Origin: Selaginella tamariscina
Lineage: Eukaryota > Streptophyta > Lycopodiopsida > Selaginellales > Selaginellaceae
Direction of reading: 5' to 3'
Assembly (NCBI GenBank): GCA_003024785.1
Contig: PUQB01000187.1
Coordinates: forward strand, 362,275-426,274
Length of the DNA stretch: 64,000 bases
Part shown: piece by piece, positions 11,817 to 23,018 of the stretch
How positions within the stretch are numbered: the first letter of the stretch is position 1
Layout: the number at the start of each line of letters is the position of its first letter
The notes under the pieces: generated by a model
Database searches by the model: none
Told to the model about the DNA's origin: nothing
Seen by the model: the letters and a program-made list of their open reading frames with translations, nothing else
Made by a program: the position numbers and the translations under genes

Positions 11817-12805
11817 TATCATAATTTTTACTATGACTCTACCTTTTATTTTGGAGTTTGACTGTTGTTACTTACCAAGTTGTGTTAATGAACCTTATAT
11901 GTAATAGGAAACATGCCCATTAGTGCATTGGGGTATTTGGTGATTGTCTAGCTGGGTGTCATTAAGTATTTGCAAGGAACTTTATGCGAAGTTAAAACTT
12001 ACCTGTTAGAAAACTCTCCCTCAGTTTGACGTTCCAAGTTAGGTTTTCTCAAAAGTATAGCTTGTCAAAAAAGGTTAGGGACACCCCTAAGGTTGACCTA
12101 ACCCTAGGGTTTCCTTAACCCCATGCCCCTCCTTAGGGGTTAGGTTTAAGGTTAGTAAGTTAGGTCATCTCATTTTCATTAATGGTTGGCATTCTGTGCT
12201 AGCCCATTTACTCAATTAGGAAAATGGAGGCGGAGGTGGAGGGGGGGGAGGGGGAGCTCCATCTCATAAATAAGGTAGTGTATAGGTAGTGATAGTTCTT
12301 GGGTTCAAAAGAGAGCTCGTTATTCTCCTATTGGTGCAAGCTAAGCTTGTGTCGTCAAAGCACAACTCCTTTGTGCCGCCCTAACTTCCACACGATAGGG
12401 GTATGTTTCACCTTCGAGTTAGCCTACTTTATCATTGGCAAGATTTTGCCGTTGTGGCCGGGTACATCATGCCAAGGAGTTAGCCAATTCTTTGGTTTAT
12501 TTACCTGCTTACAAACTTAGAAAGGATTGCTCGAGTTCATGTTCTGTAAGGATAATGGTTGAGGCCTTGCTTCGGCCATCTCACCCATGCCAAGCTAGAA
12601 ACGATACTTATAGCTCACCTAGCCCACACATCATGACTCACGAGCTGAGCCTTGACCGTGGACTTGGCCAACTGGGGGTATGAGTTCCTAAGTGACGGGT
12701 TCCTAACATGGGTACTTTACCATATATCATGAAGGTTTCCAGGGAGGACTTCCAGGGTTGACATATGGCAAGCCGCCTTTGTGGCACCAAGTAAAAACTC
12801 TGACA
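11817..12805 (+). mobile_element. short-family solo LTR (diverged)
   Basis: Starts TATCATAATTTTTACTATGA and ends AACTCTGACA. It matches the 0.97-kb LTR of the element at 28711 across its length but with many substitutions. It sits within the LTR of the plus-strand chromovirus copy. No clear target duplication is left. Confidence 0.7.
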
Positions 12806-12813
12806 ATATCACA

Positions 12814-12935
12814 TGAATACAAATACGGATACGGATAAGGATATAAATAAGGATACGAATATGGATATGGATAAAGATATGGATAAGGATTATTAGGATT
12901 AGCCAAATCCAAGATAAGGATACGGATATGGAAAA
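12814..12935. repeat. GGATAY minisatellite in the LTR
   Basis: Irregular 6-12 base repeats of GGATAT/GGATAC/GGATAA types lie within the LTR of the plus-strand copy. Related but less regular strings appear in the LTR at 15780-15920. Confidence 0.7.
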
Positions 12936-13299
12936 TTAGTTAAGTCCAGATTTGGTTTCCTTATAGTTATAAGGGTGGACATGATCAGGGTTAAAGCATT
13001 TCAGTTCAATGCCAGTTTAGGAGCTAAGCCTATTGTCTTATTTTTCTATAATAGAATTTATTTTGTATCTTCTCGGCTTGGTTCCTAATAATTTGGATTG
13101 GAATTACTTTTTTGTTTCTTGGTTCCGAGCTTTCAAATCTTTAACATGTCTTTTATTAATGTAGAACTCCTCGTACAACTGTTTTAGCAATTACAACTTG
13201 AGAATCAAAACTATGACAAAATCTACAGTGACAATCATTCACATCATGGGTTTTAGAACCAAAAGTCAACCTACCAACCGAGTTTGATGGCTCTAAGTC

Positions 13300-13938
13300 A
13301 CAATTTTAGGGTTTTATGAATCAAGTTCAATTAGTCTTTCGCTTACACCCACATCGGTACCCTACGGCTACAACACAAGTGGGTCTTGTAGGTATATTCC
13401 TTATCGATCCAGCTTTGAAGTGGTTTGCACCTTTACTTGAGAAGGACACACTCTTGAAATCCTGAGGTACTTTTTTCCAAGACTTTGAAGCTACCTTCGA
13501 TGATCTTGACCGTGAACACACAATAGTAACCAATCTTCAACAACTATGGCAAGGTTCCTATGTAGCATCCGAATATGCTTCTGATTTTTTATTACTTTCA
13601 CACAAAAACAACTGCCCTCCATGATGAATTCAAGAAAGCTCTTCATAACGATGTTAATCTCTTGATCACTCTTGAACACTCAGATTCTTTAGACAAATCT
13701 ATTGCTTAGGCAATTCATTGTGACAATCAACTTTTTGAGCAATGTCATTCTGACATTGAATCGATGCAAGTAGATGTTCTTCGACCACGTCTTTAAGCAA
13801 ACTTGTGTTTATATTGTGTAAGGATGGATACCGAATTGTTAAGTGCCCAAATTGACAATGAATTCAAGCTAAGGTGGTGGATGGTCCCTTAGCCAAGTTG
13901 GGAAACGAAGAGGTCCAGTCTAAATAGGAGCATTTCGA
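13300..13938 (+). pseudogene. gag region of plus-strand chromovirus copy
   Basis: Broken frames give a gag-like WFAPLLE block and, near 13800-13860, a degenerate zinc knuckle followed by a Lys-Cys-Pro end. The same blocks occur in inverse orientation at about 15300-14790. Several stops make it non-coding. Confidence 0.55.
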
Positions 13939-14373
13939 TTGGACCAATGCAAGTCTGCTCCAAATATTTCTTCCTCGATGGCAATTCTACATGTGATCTC
14001 GACAATAAACACCATCAAACCCTTTCTTCATTCAATTACTATCTCGACATCTAACAACATTCAAGTTAATGTTGCAGCTCTATTTAATAGTGGTGCAACT
14101 AGCAACTTGATTGATTGCCTTTTTGTTAAACAACATAATCTAAATCTTTGTCTATGTTTCAATCCGATTGAGTTGATGGTTGCTAATGGAAGACCAATAA
14201 CATCTAGCGATATTATTGAAGAAACAATGCCTTTCATGATCACCCTTGGTAATATCTTGTGCTTGGTCTCCTTCAATGTCTTTTCAATTCCCAACATTCC
14301 TATTATTTTTGGTTCGAGACCCTCAATTTGCAAATTGATTGGACAACTCTTACCTTGGTTGTTTCTACTATGA
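13939..14373 (+). pseudogene. aspartic protease region, catalytic Asp lost
   Basis: Open frame of 144 codons with the retropepsin core written VAALFNSGATSNLID, where the usual catalytic D of D-S/T-G is N. A following beta-strand region (LMVANGRPI) and a C-terminal IPIIFGSRPS block fit gypsy proteases. The change would remove activity. Confidence 0.75.
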
Positions 14374-14527
14374 CTTCTATTCCGTCTCTAACTCCTGGCT
14401 ATATCTTGGCAACTCTGACTCTTGGCAGTACCTTTGCAACTCCACCTCTACAGCTCTAACTTCTAACCATATCTTGAACTTTGACTTCTAGTAGTACCTC
14501 TACAACTTGACTCCAATCCGTATCTCA

Positions 14528-15625
14528 ACGAAGAGGTGGTCAATCAAATTGCTAGTTTCACCATTATCAAGTAGAGTTGCTATGTTAACTTGAATACCAT
14601 CAAATGTCGAGATAATCATACAAAGAAAAGACTTGCTGGTGTTTGTTACTAGGATCACATGTAAAACTACTGTCGAAAAAGAGATATTTGGAGCAGACTT
14701 GTAGTGGTTCGATTGAAGTAATTCTATTCAAACTAGACCTTCTTGTTTCTCAACTCGTCCAAGGGATCATCTACCACCTTAACTTGAATTCATTGTTAAT
14801 TTGGGCACTTAGCAATTTGATGTTTGTCCTTACCATAGTATAAACACAAGTTTGCTTGAAAATGTCGTCGTCACTTAGCTTGTGTCAGTGGCCTTCGTGG
14901 TCGAAGAACATCTACTTGCATTGATTTAGCATTAGAAGATAGATTGGCTAGTGGCTCTTGCACTATTGGAGTTGGAGTATGAAATACTTGTCGAGAACCT
15001 TTCTCTTGACATTGCTCAAAAAGTTGATTGTGGCAATAAATTGCCTGAGCAATAGCTTTTTTAGAGAATTTGGGTCCTCGTGAGTAGGACATCCTTGACA
15101 TTGTCACGAAGACCTTCCCTAAGCTGATCATGGAGGGAAGCGTCATCCCAATTGATGTTACATGAAACTAATAGGAGTCGAGGACACGAGAACTTGTCAT
15201 AATCGTTCACAATCAAGATCACGAAGGTAGTTTTCAAAGGCTTGGAAAAACGTATCCCATAAGTTCAAGAGTGGTGAGTCCTTAAGTAAAGGTGCAAACC
15301 ACTTCAAAGGTGCACTAGTGAGAGTGTGTCTATAAGAGCCACTTGTGTTGAGCCTAGGGTATCGATGTGAGTGTAATCGAAAGACTAATTAAACTTGATT
15401 TATGAACCCCAAAAATTATGACCTTGAGCTATCAAACTTAGTTGATAGGCTAGCTTTTGATTCTGAACCTGTGATGAGGATGATTGTCGTTGTAGATTCT
15501 ATTGCAGTATTTGATTTTCAAGTTGTAATTGCTAAAACTATTGCACGAGGAGTTCTGCCTCGATAAAGACATGTTAAGGATCTTGAAAACTCAAACCAAG
15601 TAATGAAAAATATTTCGATTCAAAT
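14528..15625 (-). pseudogene. gag and protease start of minus-strand chromovirus
   Basis: Minus-strand reading gives protease (LLDNGETSNLIDHLFVE near 14590-14530), a zinc knuckle relic ending in AKCP (about 14800) and a gag block with CHNQLFEQCQEKGSRQ (15130-14871). Frames are broken. It joins the 5' LTR at 15626. Confidence 0.6.
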
Positions 15626-15939
15626 TGTCAAGAACTAAATCAAGAAGACAAGAAACAAACTTGATTACATAAATAAGAACAAGACAAGAGGCTTAGCTCC
15701 TAAATTGGCATTGAACTTGAATGTTTAACCCAAATTAAGTATGTCCTTATATATTATAAGAAAAGCCAAATCTAGATTTAGTTAATTTTTAGTGACCCTT
15801 ATCCATATTCGTATGCTTATGGTTAACTTTAGTGATTCTTATCTGCATTTGTATCCATATCCATGTGACATAGTCAAAACTTTAATGATCCATAATCATA
15901 TTTGTATTTGTATCCATGTCATGTAGTCAGATCATCATA
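15626..15939 (-). repeat. 5' LTR of the minus-strand chromovirus
   Basis: 314 bases that align with 6554-6780 but are longer, containing extra CCATAT/GTATCC-type repeats. Ends GATCATCATA on the plus strand where the partner LTR has AATTGTTACA. Confidence 0.65.
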
Positions 15940-16562
15940 GCTATTAGATAGGGCCATGTGAGTTTACTATTTATGATGGTTGTTAGATGGGTGTTTGTAT
16001 AAGATCCTCAACACTGAGGTTATTTTAAAAGACCTTAGTGCTGAGGGTTTTAAAAAACAATATACGTTCGATAGTGGATTATAAAGGGAGTTTAGGAGAA
16101 CCAACATGTGTACCTGCTCTAGGGTTTGTGGATGTTGTTTCATATGATAAACGTAACAAGAATACTTAACTTGTGTAGACATGCCCATGTATTTCTAATA
16201 ATGTAAATTTATGTGACCTTGTCTCACAACTCTTAGCACCGAGGTCTTTATGATTACATCCCAAAACAATTGTCTAGTTGTTATTATGATTAAGACCTTG
16301 GTGTCGAGGATGAGGTTGTTGTTATTCATTTGTAACTTAATGGCAAAACATTTACTACCTTAATGCCAAGGGTACCCAATTTATATAAATAATCCTCACT
16401 CCTTTGCATAATATTTGTTAAGTACCCTCAGTGCCGAGGGTACCCAATTTATACAAATAATCCTCATTGCATAATATTTGTTAACAACCCTCAGTGCTGA
16501 GGAGGCTAACCAATGTCTAGAAAGGAGGCCACTGGGACTGGCTTATCATAGAAGGTACAAAT
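15940..16562. repeat. satellite unit and 75-bp hairpin repeats
   Basis: One copy of the satellite seen at 5640-6553 (to about 16090), followed by about 2.5 direct copies of a 75-base unit at 16355-16505 with a palindrome CCTCAGTGCCGAGG and ATAATATTTGTTAA. No gene is seen. Confidence 0.6.
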
Positions 16563-16678
16563 TTGATACTAGAGAAAATTAAACTTTTTAAAGAGAGCAA
16601 GTTCTCCCTTTGTATGGTGTCTAGCTCTTCTATTCAAACATCCACCATAATCACTCTCACTAGCACCAAGTTGAACAT

Positions 16679-16816
16679 ATCAATTATGCCCCTTTCCAAA
16701 GATGTGCCTATGGTAATTAAATTAGAACTAGGAGAAAAGTTTCCCACATCAATTATGCCCCTTTCCAAAGATGTGCCTATGGTAATTAAATTAGAACTAG
16801 GAGAAAAGTTTCCCAC
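16679..16816. repeat. 69-bp exact tandem duplication
   Basis: Two adjacent copies of 69 bases starting ATCAATTATGCCCCTTTCCA (16679 and 16748) with no difference seen by eye. Being a multiple of three, it leaves a reading frame open but no protein family is recognised. Confidence 0.9.
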
Positions 16817-16849
16817 AAGGCTAGCAAGAATGTTATGTGTGAAAACTTG

Positions 16850-19474
16850 ATGAATAATATAGTTTTTATTATGACTCTTCTTTACTTTAGACATTGACTG
16901 TTGTTACCTACTAAACTATGTTGATAAGCCCTAGGTGTAGAAGAAACAGGCTCGCTTAGTGCACTTGGATATCTAGTGATGGTCCGGTCAGGTGTCATTA
17001 GGTATTTGCAAGAAACTATGCATGAAGTTAGCACTTTCATTTAGAAAACTTTTATTCTAGTTTTTCATGTCTCAATTAGGTTTTTGGGTGGGTTCGGGAT
17101 GTCAAATATAGGTAGAAACACCCTTAGGGTTGACCTAACCCTAGGTTTGCCCTAACCCATGCCCTAAACCAGGGTTTAGGGGTTAATAGATCATTAATTA
17201 ACTCACCAAGTATATTCCTTCTAAGATTCTGTGCCAGCCCACTTATGTAAACAGGAAACATGGGGGACCCTCTGTCACATATATTAAGTAGTACATGTAG
17301 GAGAGCTCCTAAGTTCATGACTGAGTTCATTGCTCTTTTGCCGGTGCAAGCTTCAGCTTGTTTTGTTAAGGTACAACCCTCTATTGTGCCGCCCTAACTT
17401 CCATATGATAGGGATACGTCCCACCTTCGGGGTGGCTCACCCTTAACATTGACAAATCTATGCCTGGAAGGTCTTGTCGGAATGCACGTTCAGGCAGAGG
17501 TTGAGGCTTGTTTCCAACCTCTTCCTCCACGTCAAGCTAGGTGTAGCACTCATGGCCAAGCAAGGCACATATATGTCCTTTTCCAATTGTGGGCGTGGGA
17601 TCTTATTTGACAGGTTCACATTACCTAGTTCCTTAGGGTTCATTAAGGGATTCTAGAGTTGGCATTTAAGAGCCACGTTTGTGGCACTTGGTGCAACTTT
17701 TGAATCTAAGGGCTATGGCATGATAGACCACATCGTGGAAGGCAGTGTCACATGGAGATGTGACATTGGACTTGACGTCACACAATACAACACCTGAGGC
17801 ACACCTTTTAAGGTTATGTCCTGGGTTTGTCGCCAAGGGGTTGGATACTCTAGTAAACAGGCGTGCTTGTGCTTGCACTAGGGTGCTTAGCCTTGTGCAT
17901 CCACTCAAGGGAAGTTAGATCTCATAACTAGGTGTGCTTTGGTACACTTGACTAGGGAGTGTTCTATTTAGAATCCAGGGGTTGAACAACCTAAGCTTAT
18001 TAGCTGTCATAGTTTTTACTATGACTCGACCCTTTACTTTGGGGTTTGACTGTTGTTACCTACCGAGTTGTGTGACGAACCCTAGTTGTAGTGAGAAATA
18101 GCCCCACTTAGTGCACTTAGGTGTTTAGGGGTAGTCCAACTGGCTGTCACTAGGTACCTCGAAAAACTCTAAGTGAAGATAGTACTTACCTTCTAGAAAA
18201 CTCTCCCCCGGTTTGACGTTCCAAAGTAGGTGTTCTGTTAAAAAGTATAGCTTGTCAAAGTAAGGGTTAAGGACACCCTAGGGTTGACCTAACCCCACGC
18301 CCTAAACCCCCCTAGGGGTTAGGTTAGGACAACCATTTCTGGCATTTCCATGCCAGCCCACTTACTCACTTAAGTAAACAAAGGGGGGGGGGATCCGTCA
18401 CATAAATAAGGTAGAGTATATGTAGTGAGGCTTCTTGGGTTCAAAAGAGAGCTCGTTAACCTCCTACTGGTGCAAGCTAAGCTTGTGTCGTCAAGGAGCA
18501 ACCCTTTGTTGTGCCGCCCTAACTACCATACGACAGGGGTATGTCCACCTTTGGGTTAAACTATCCTTATCGTTGACAGGATTGCGCCTTTGTGACGGGA
18601 GTACGTTACTTCCAAGGAGTTAGTCAGATTCCTTGGCCCAAAAACCTGCTTACAAGCTCAAAGGTGTTGCCCGAGTTCACGTTCCGCAAAACTAATGGTT
18701 GAGGCCTTGTTCCGGCCGCCTCAACCACGCCAAGCTAGGAACGATACCCGTAACTCGGCTAGTTCACGTGTCCTAATTCACAAGGTGAGCCTCGTTCGTG
18801 GACTTGGTCAGCTAGGGGTTTAAGTTCCTAAGGGTTGGGTTCCTAATACGGGTTACTTTACCAAATTTCGTGGGGTTTCCAAGAGAGGGGATTCCAGGGT
18901 TGGCACCTAGCAAGCGCCTTTGTGGCACCAGGTAAAAACTCTGACATTAGCAGGAGCCATTTTGTGAAGCACTCTCAAGGTCATGTACTTAGGGTTATCC
19001 AAACATAGCCCTAAGGATTTTGCTTAGTAGAACACTCATGTCTGCCTATGCCACACACTCGTGTCCTCACTAAGTACTAGCCCTTGGGTATAACTTGACC
19101 ACTCAAACCTCAAGGGTTAGTCGTGATTTAGGGTACCCTTGTCACCCTAAAGGGGTTGTACGCCTAGATGAGGGTGATTTCTCAAGGGGTAAGTGACAAT
19201 GCCTTAGCTCTGAGACATTTCTTATGTCGGGTTAGGGCATGAGCCTGTTTAAGTCTATTTGGGTAGAATCCTAAAGTTTACTCGAGATATCCTCTAGGGT
19301 TTGGGGATTGTCATTCTAGGGAACTTAGGGTAGGACACTAAGTCTTCTGTTTAACTAAGCATTTGAGTCAGACTCTTGGGGTCATCTTAAAGACTTAGCA
19401 TTGTTCATATAGAAAATTAATACTAAAAGGCCACTTGGCAGCACGTGTTGGCCCTTTTGGTTAAAACTCTAACA
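16850..19474 (+). mobile_element. long-family LTR split by a short-family solo LTR
   Basis: About 1.68 kb of LTR sequence (16850-17999 and 18952-19474) aligning with the long LTR at 7476-9167, ending AACTCTAACA. It is interrupted by 18005-18946. Its 5' end is worn and no target duplication was found. Confidence 0.75.
18005..18946 (+). mobile_element. short-family solo LTR nested in long LTR
   Basis: 942 bases, TGTCATAGTTTTTACTATGA to AACTCTGACA, flanked by exact five-base duplications TTAGC (18000-18004, 18947-18951). It closely resembles the LTRs of the young chromovirus at 28711-36054, so it is a solo LTR of that family and younger than the long LTR it splits. Confidence 0.9.
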
Positions 19475-20642
19475 CACAAGGTAAAATGACCACTAAAGCA
19501 GGTATTCTATTTAATAAAGTTCTAAAGTGAAAGAACCTACCCCAGTTGTAATTACATGCCTTACATACGTATGTATTATGTTTTCATTCAAAGATTAATC
19601 ATGGATTCTCATGTAAACATATTTATACACAAGACGGCACTTTCAGGATATGAAATTAACACATTTTTCTCTAGTGCATAGTTATTGGGTTAATTACGTT
19701 CATTATCTTTAAATTTTTTCTAACATCTAATATACTAATATTAGATGAACATATACAGTTCTATGTAATAGCTATGTTAAAACTCTCAATTTCACAACTT
19801 CTTAGTTAATTGTGGGCTGTATTTATAATTATGCCTTGCATATGCCAACTCCACTAGACCATCCCGTGGACTGAGGATTTATATGGAAGATTATGAATAT
19901 ATTCTATACGGTAGCACACTTATATGTGGAATTATGGTGTGCACTGTGCACGCGTACGGCCGAGCGTGCAATGTTGCTCTCCTCGTGGAGCTATGTTTAC
20001 AAAAAATAATTAAATGAAATTAGTCGCTCTCCTTGTTGAACAAAAAATAATTAAATCCCGAACGGCCGTTTTGACTTTATTATAATATTTATATATATCC
20101 ATCTAATACGAGCTATATATACATTATATGTATATACACATGTGTAATTAAGATGTTAGCCGTGTGTGTGTTTGGTAAATGGAAAGCAAGTATTCCAGTA
20201 ATGAAGGTAACTAAGTACCACTCGCGCATACAGACAACAAATATGCATACATACACGACAATATACATACACACGCACGCACAGCACAAACACACACACA
20301 CATTTGAAAAGCTTTTATATTGAATAGACATCTTTATAGTTGATCGATATATTGTATATATCACATATATCATCACATTATCCACAATATTATACTATAA
20401 CATAATATGATATAATTATGTGATTTAATATATAATTGCTTTGTTTAATAACAAAGCAAACTTCTCACGCTAATGCGTGTAAGCATTCATCCAGGCCAAC
20501 GCTAACTAGCTATACAAGCACGATATCGTTCCATTGCGTACATTACGTGTGTATGTATATTGTCGTATGTATGCATGTATGTGTGCGTGGTACTCATTAT
20601 CTATACAAAATTTTATATCGTACGTCAAGAAAATTTAATAAG
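19475..20642. other. AT-rich spacer with CA/TG tracts before tRNA-Leu
   Basis: No gene seen. From about 20100 the sequence shares modules (TCTTTATAGTTGATCGATAT, GCATTCATCCAGGCCAACGC) with spacers of the tRNA cluster at 39.4-47.1 kb. Confidence 0.65.
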
Positions 20643-20726
20643 GTCAGGATGGCCGAGTGGTTTAAGGCGCCAGACTTAAGTTCTGGTCCTCGTACGAGGG
20701 CGTGGGTTCAAACCCCACTTCTGACA
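20643..20726 (+). tRNA. tRNA-Leu (anticodon UAA)
   Basis: 84 bases with a full cloverleaf: acceptor GTCAGGA paired with TTCTGAC (one G-U) and discriminator A; D arm GGCCGAGTGGTTTAAGGC; anticodon stem CCAGA/TCTGG enclosing CTTAAGT; long variable arm GTCCTCGTACGAGGG; T arm GTGGGTTCAAACCCCAC. Box A and box B are intact. Class II leucine tRNA for UUA codons. No intron. Confidence 0.95.
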
Positions 20727-20998
20727 TGTATGTTTGGTGTATATCTTGTTTGTAGACACATTATCTTCTTGAGCTATATTATTATTAATAATAATACTTT
20801 CTATAGTATATATATGGTCCTCGTACGAGGGCGTGGGTTCAAACCCCACTTCTGACATATATGTTCGGTGTATATCTTGTTTGTATACACATTATCTTCT
20901 TGGCTTATTATTATTAATAATACTTTCTATAGTATAATATGCTCGGTGTATATCATGTTTGTATACACATTATCTTGTTGAGCTACATATACTCCATC
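20685..20998 (+). repeat. 131-bp tandem duplication carrying tRNA-Leu 3' half
   Basis: The segment from the variable arm (GGTCCTCGTACGAGG) through about 90 bases of flank is repeated from 20816, so a second intact variable arm, T arm and acceptor 3' strand end at 20857. A third, tRNA-less partial copy of the flank lies at about 20937-20998. Confidence 0.9.
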
Positions 20999-21570
20999 GA
21001 TAATATTATTATTAATAATAATAGTTCTTATAGGATAAAATATAAGATTTAATAACACACAAATTATATTATAATATAGTTAACATTACTAAATATATAT
21101 TTTGTAATGATAATAATTGTTAATTATAATGCATTGTTATTATACACTTACTACTTAACCTATTAACATATTATAGCTGATTTACTTAAAACTCACGACA
21201 TCAAATCCTTTGTAAAGATTCAAATATTCCAAATATTCTATATGCCGCTTAAGAATATTACATAAAAATATATATAGGAAGCTCTTGATTTTGTCTATAT
21301 TTTTTTTCTCCTGCTTCATCCTATTATAAATATTTAATTAAATATTATTTACTTAAACAATTTGATAATAATATTTGAGTATTTACTTTAATTTATATTT
21401 ATTAAATACATATTATTCCATCCTAGTACTTCTGGTGTTCAAATCTAATTTAAAGTAACTACATATAAATTGTACATATTTATTTTATTTTTTAGTTCAA
21501 ATCTAATTTAAACTAAATATATACATTTTATAATTTAGTATGAAGAACCTATAAATTCTGAATTACTTTA
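20999..21570. other. AT-rich spacer, NDUFS4 upstream region
   Basis: No gene or repeat recognised; expected to contain the NDUFS4 promoter. Confidence 0.6.
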
Positions 21571-21661
21571 AATCTCATATAGATTCTCTGAATATGCCAA
21601 AAGCACTGAATATACTATTTCCGGTTTAAGATGCCAACAGTATATTCTGTGGAGAGAGAAG

Positions 21662-21671
21662 CTAGGGTTTG
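21662..21671 (+). promoter_or_regulatory. telo-box-like motif in NDUFS4 leader
   Basis: CTAGGGTTTG (AAACCCTAG on the other strand) is about ten bases before the ATG, the same arrangement as in the thioredoxin and BRX1 leaders. Confidence 0.35.
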
Positions 21672-21680
21672 TGGAGGAAA

Positions 21681-22848
21681 ATGGCGATGCGCCTGGTGAG
21701 GAGGGCGATGGCGGCGTGAGGTATGATCGATCCGCGAAGAGATCGTTTGCAGTAGTTGCTGACGAGCCGCCATTTGATGTTTCGAAGCGAGGCGATGGCG
21801 AGTCCTCCACTGCTTCGGTAAATGCAGGGGACGTTGGCAAGACTTCAGGAATTCCCCCCGAACAATTGCGTAGAAAGGTACACATTCTGCTTATTTCAAT
21901 GTATATACACATGTACATCATAGATATACATATGTATACACGCATACATACCTATATATACACTGAAATGTATATTACCCGAACAATACATTTTCACATA
22001 TATACTACGTTTTTGGAATTTCGATGTGTATATGCACATATATAGGCACACACACATATATACATTAATGTATATAGGTGATTATATATTGTCCATCACG
22101 AGGCGCATCACAGCAAGGGAGATCCCACCTCGGCCAATGGAAGTTCAATTTTGAGACTGTAGAAAAGTACGTCTTTGATTACTGATTAAAGTCTATATAT
22201 ATTACATTTGTATATACGTCTACATACGAAGAAAGCACACGCACACGCACGCACACACAGAAGCACATGAGTTACCCACACGCACACGCACAGACACACA
22301 CTGATATGCGTGTTTGTATATAGATGGGAGAATCCGTTGATGGGGTGGACATCGACGGGTGATCCTTATCATGCTGTGGGAGATCATGCACTCACATTTG
22401 ATTCTAAAGAAGCTGCCATTGATTTTGCCCGTAAACACGGATGGGAATATACTGTAAGTTTAACAATATATCTATTATTTTCTTACAGTTCGTGTATGTT
22501 TATCACGACATGAATGCTCTCTCTCCAGACATGTAGAAATGTATATGTATGTTAACATATGTATACATACCATACTTACGCCTCCCATGCTAGACACACA
22601 AATATAGATATTCATGGACATAGACACACATGGGACGTACGTGAGCGTGTGTGTGATGTATTTGATGACACTAGATGTACAGGTTAGGGAGCCTCACGCA
22701 CAAACACTCAAGGTAAGGAGCATTTGATTATGTTAAAGTGATGAATTTCTAATTATGTTTTTAAATGGTTGTTTAGCCAAAGGCATATGCAGATAATTTC
22801 AAATGGAAAGGAGCACCTGTTATGGATGTTACTGATGAGTCTTCTTGA
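21681..22848 (+). CDS. NDUFS4: NADH dehydrogenase iron-sulfur protein 4 (complex I), mitochondrial
   Basis: Accessory 18-kDa-type subunit of respiratory complex I, imported into the mitochondrial matrix arm. Five exons: 21681-21877, 22078-22166, 22324-22453, 22683-22712 (30 bases) and 22777-22848, all GT-AG. Family blocks in order are [38 protein letters not shown], the helix [17 protein letters not shown] and YADNFKWKG. The natural start ATG at 21681 gives [12 protein letters not shown], a good presequence, but meets TGA at 21717. The conserved frame ([17 protein letters not shown]) is one base off and has no upstream ATG. A single missing base near 21716 would join them, so this is a sequencing error or a disabling deletion. 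Confidence 0.9.
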
Positions 22849-22980
22849 AAACAAACCATTGATTGAATTTAATAACTACGAGGTAAGAAGTACATAAAAC
22901 AAGCTTACTTCTATTTTAAATTTATTATATTTCAAACTTCACTAATATAAAGCGATCTATCTGCATCCTCTCTCTATCTC

Positions 22981-23018
<38 letters not shown>

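Larger units (their letters stand above)
11798..14527 (+). mobile_element. plus-strand partial copy of the same chromovirus family
   Basis: Starts TGTGACAATCTGACTAC, matching the LTR start of the surrounding minus-strand element. Its LTR (11798 to about 13088) is split by a short solo LTR at 11817-12805. Gag follows from about 13300 and protease at 13939-14373. The copy stops near 14527, where the minus-strand element resumes at almost the homologous protease position. It is thus a 3'-truncated copy in inverted orientation within its relative. Target duplications were not identified. Confidence 0.6.
6554..15939 (-). mobile_element. degraded Ty3/gypsy chromovirus with nested insertions
   Basis: Minus-strand LTR retrotransposon. 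The right (5') LTR is 15626-15939 and the left (3') LTR 6554-6780. Flanking five-base repeats are GTTAT (6549-6553) and GCTAT (15940-15944), one mismatch. From right to left it has gag with a zinc-knuckle relic (about 15600-14790), protease (to 14530 and again from 11797), RT, RNase H and integrase (about 11100-9200), then integrase end and chromodomain (about 7400-6810). It is split by the solo LTR 7476-9167 and by an opposite-strand copy of its own family at 11798 to about 14527. All reading frames are broken, so it is inactive. Confidence 0.75.

Noticed and set aside
20436..20858. Protein frame containing MAEWFKAPDLSSGPR
   Set aside because: It is a translation of the tRNA-Leu gene; the same peptide appears at every tRNA-Leu copy.
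21572..21877. Starting NDUFS4 at the in-frame GTG 21671
   Set aside because: Plant nuclear genes rarely start at GTG, and the other frame has a good ATG with a mitochondrial presequence; a one-base break explains both.
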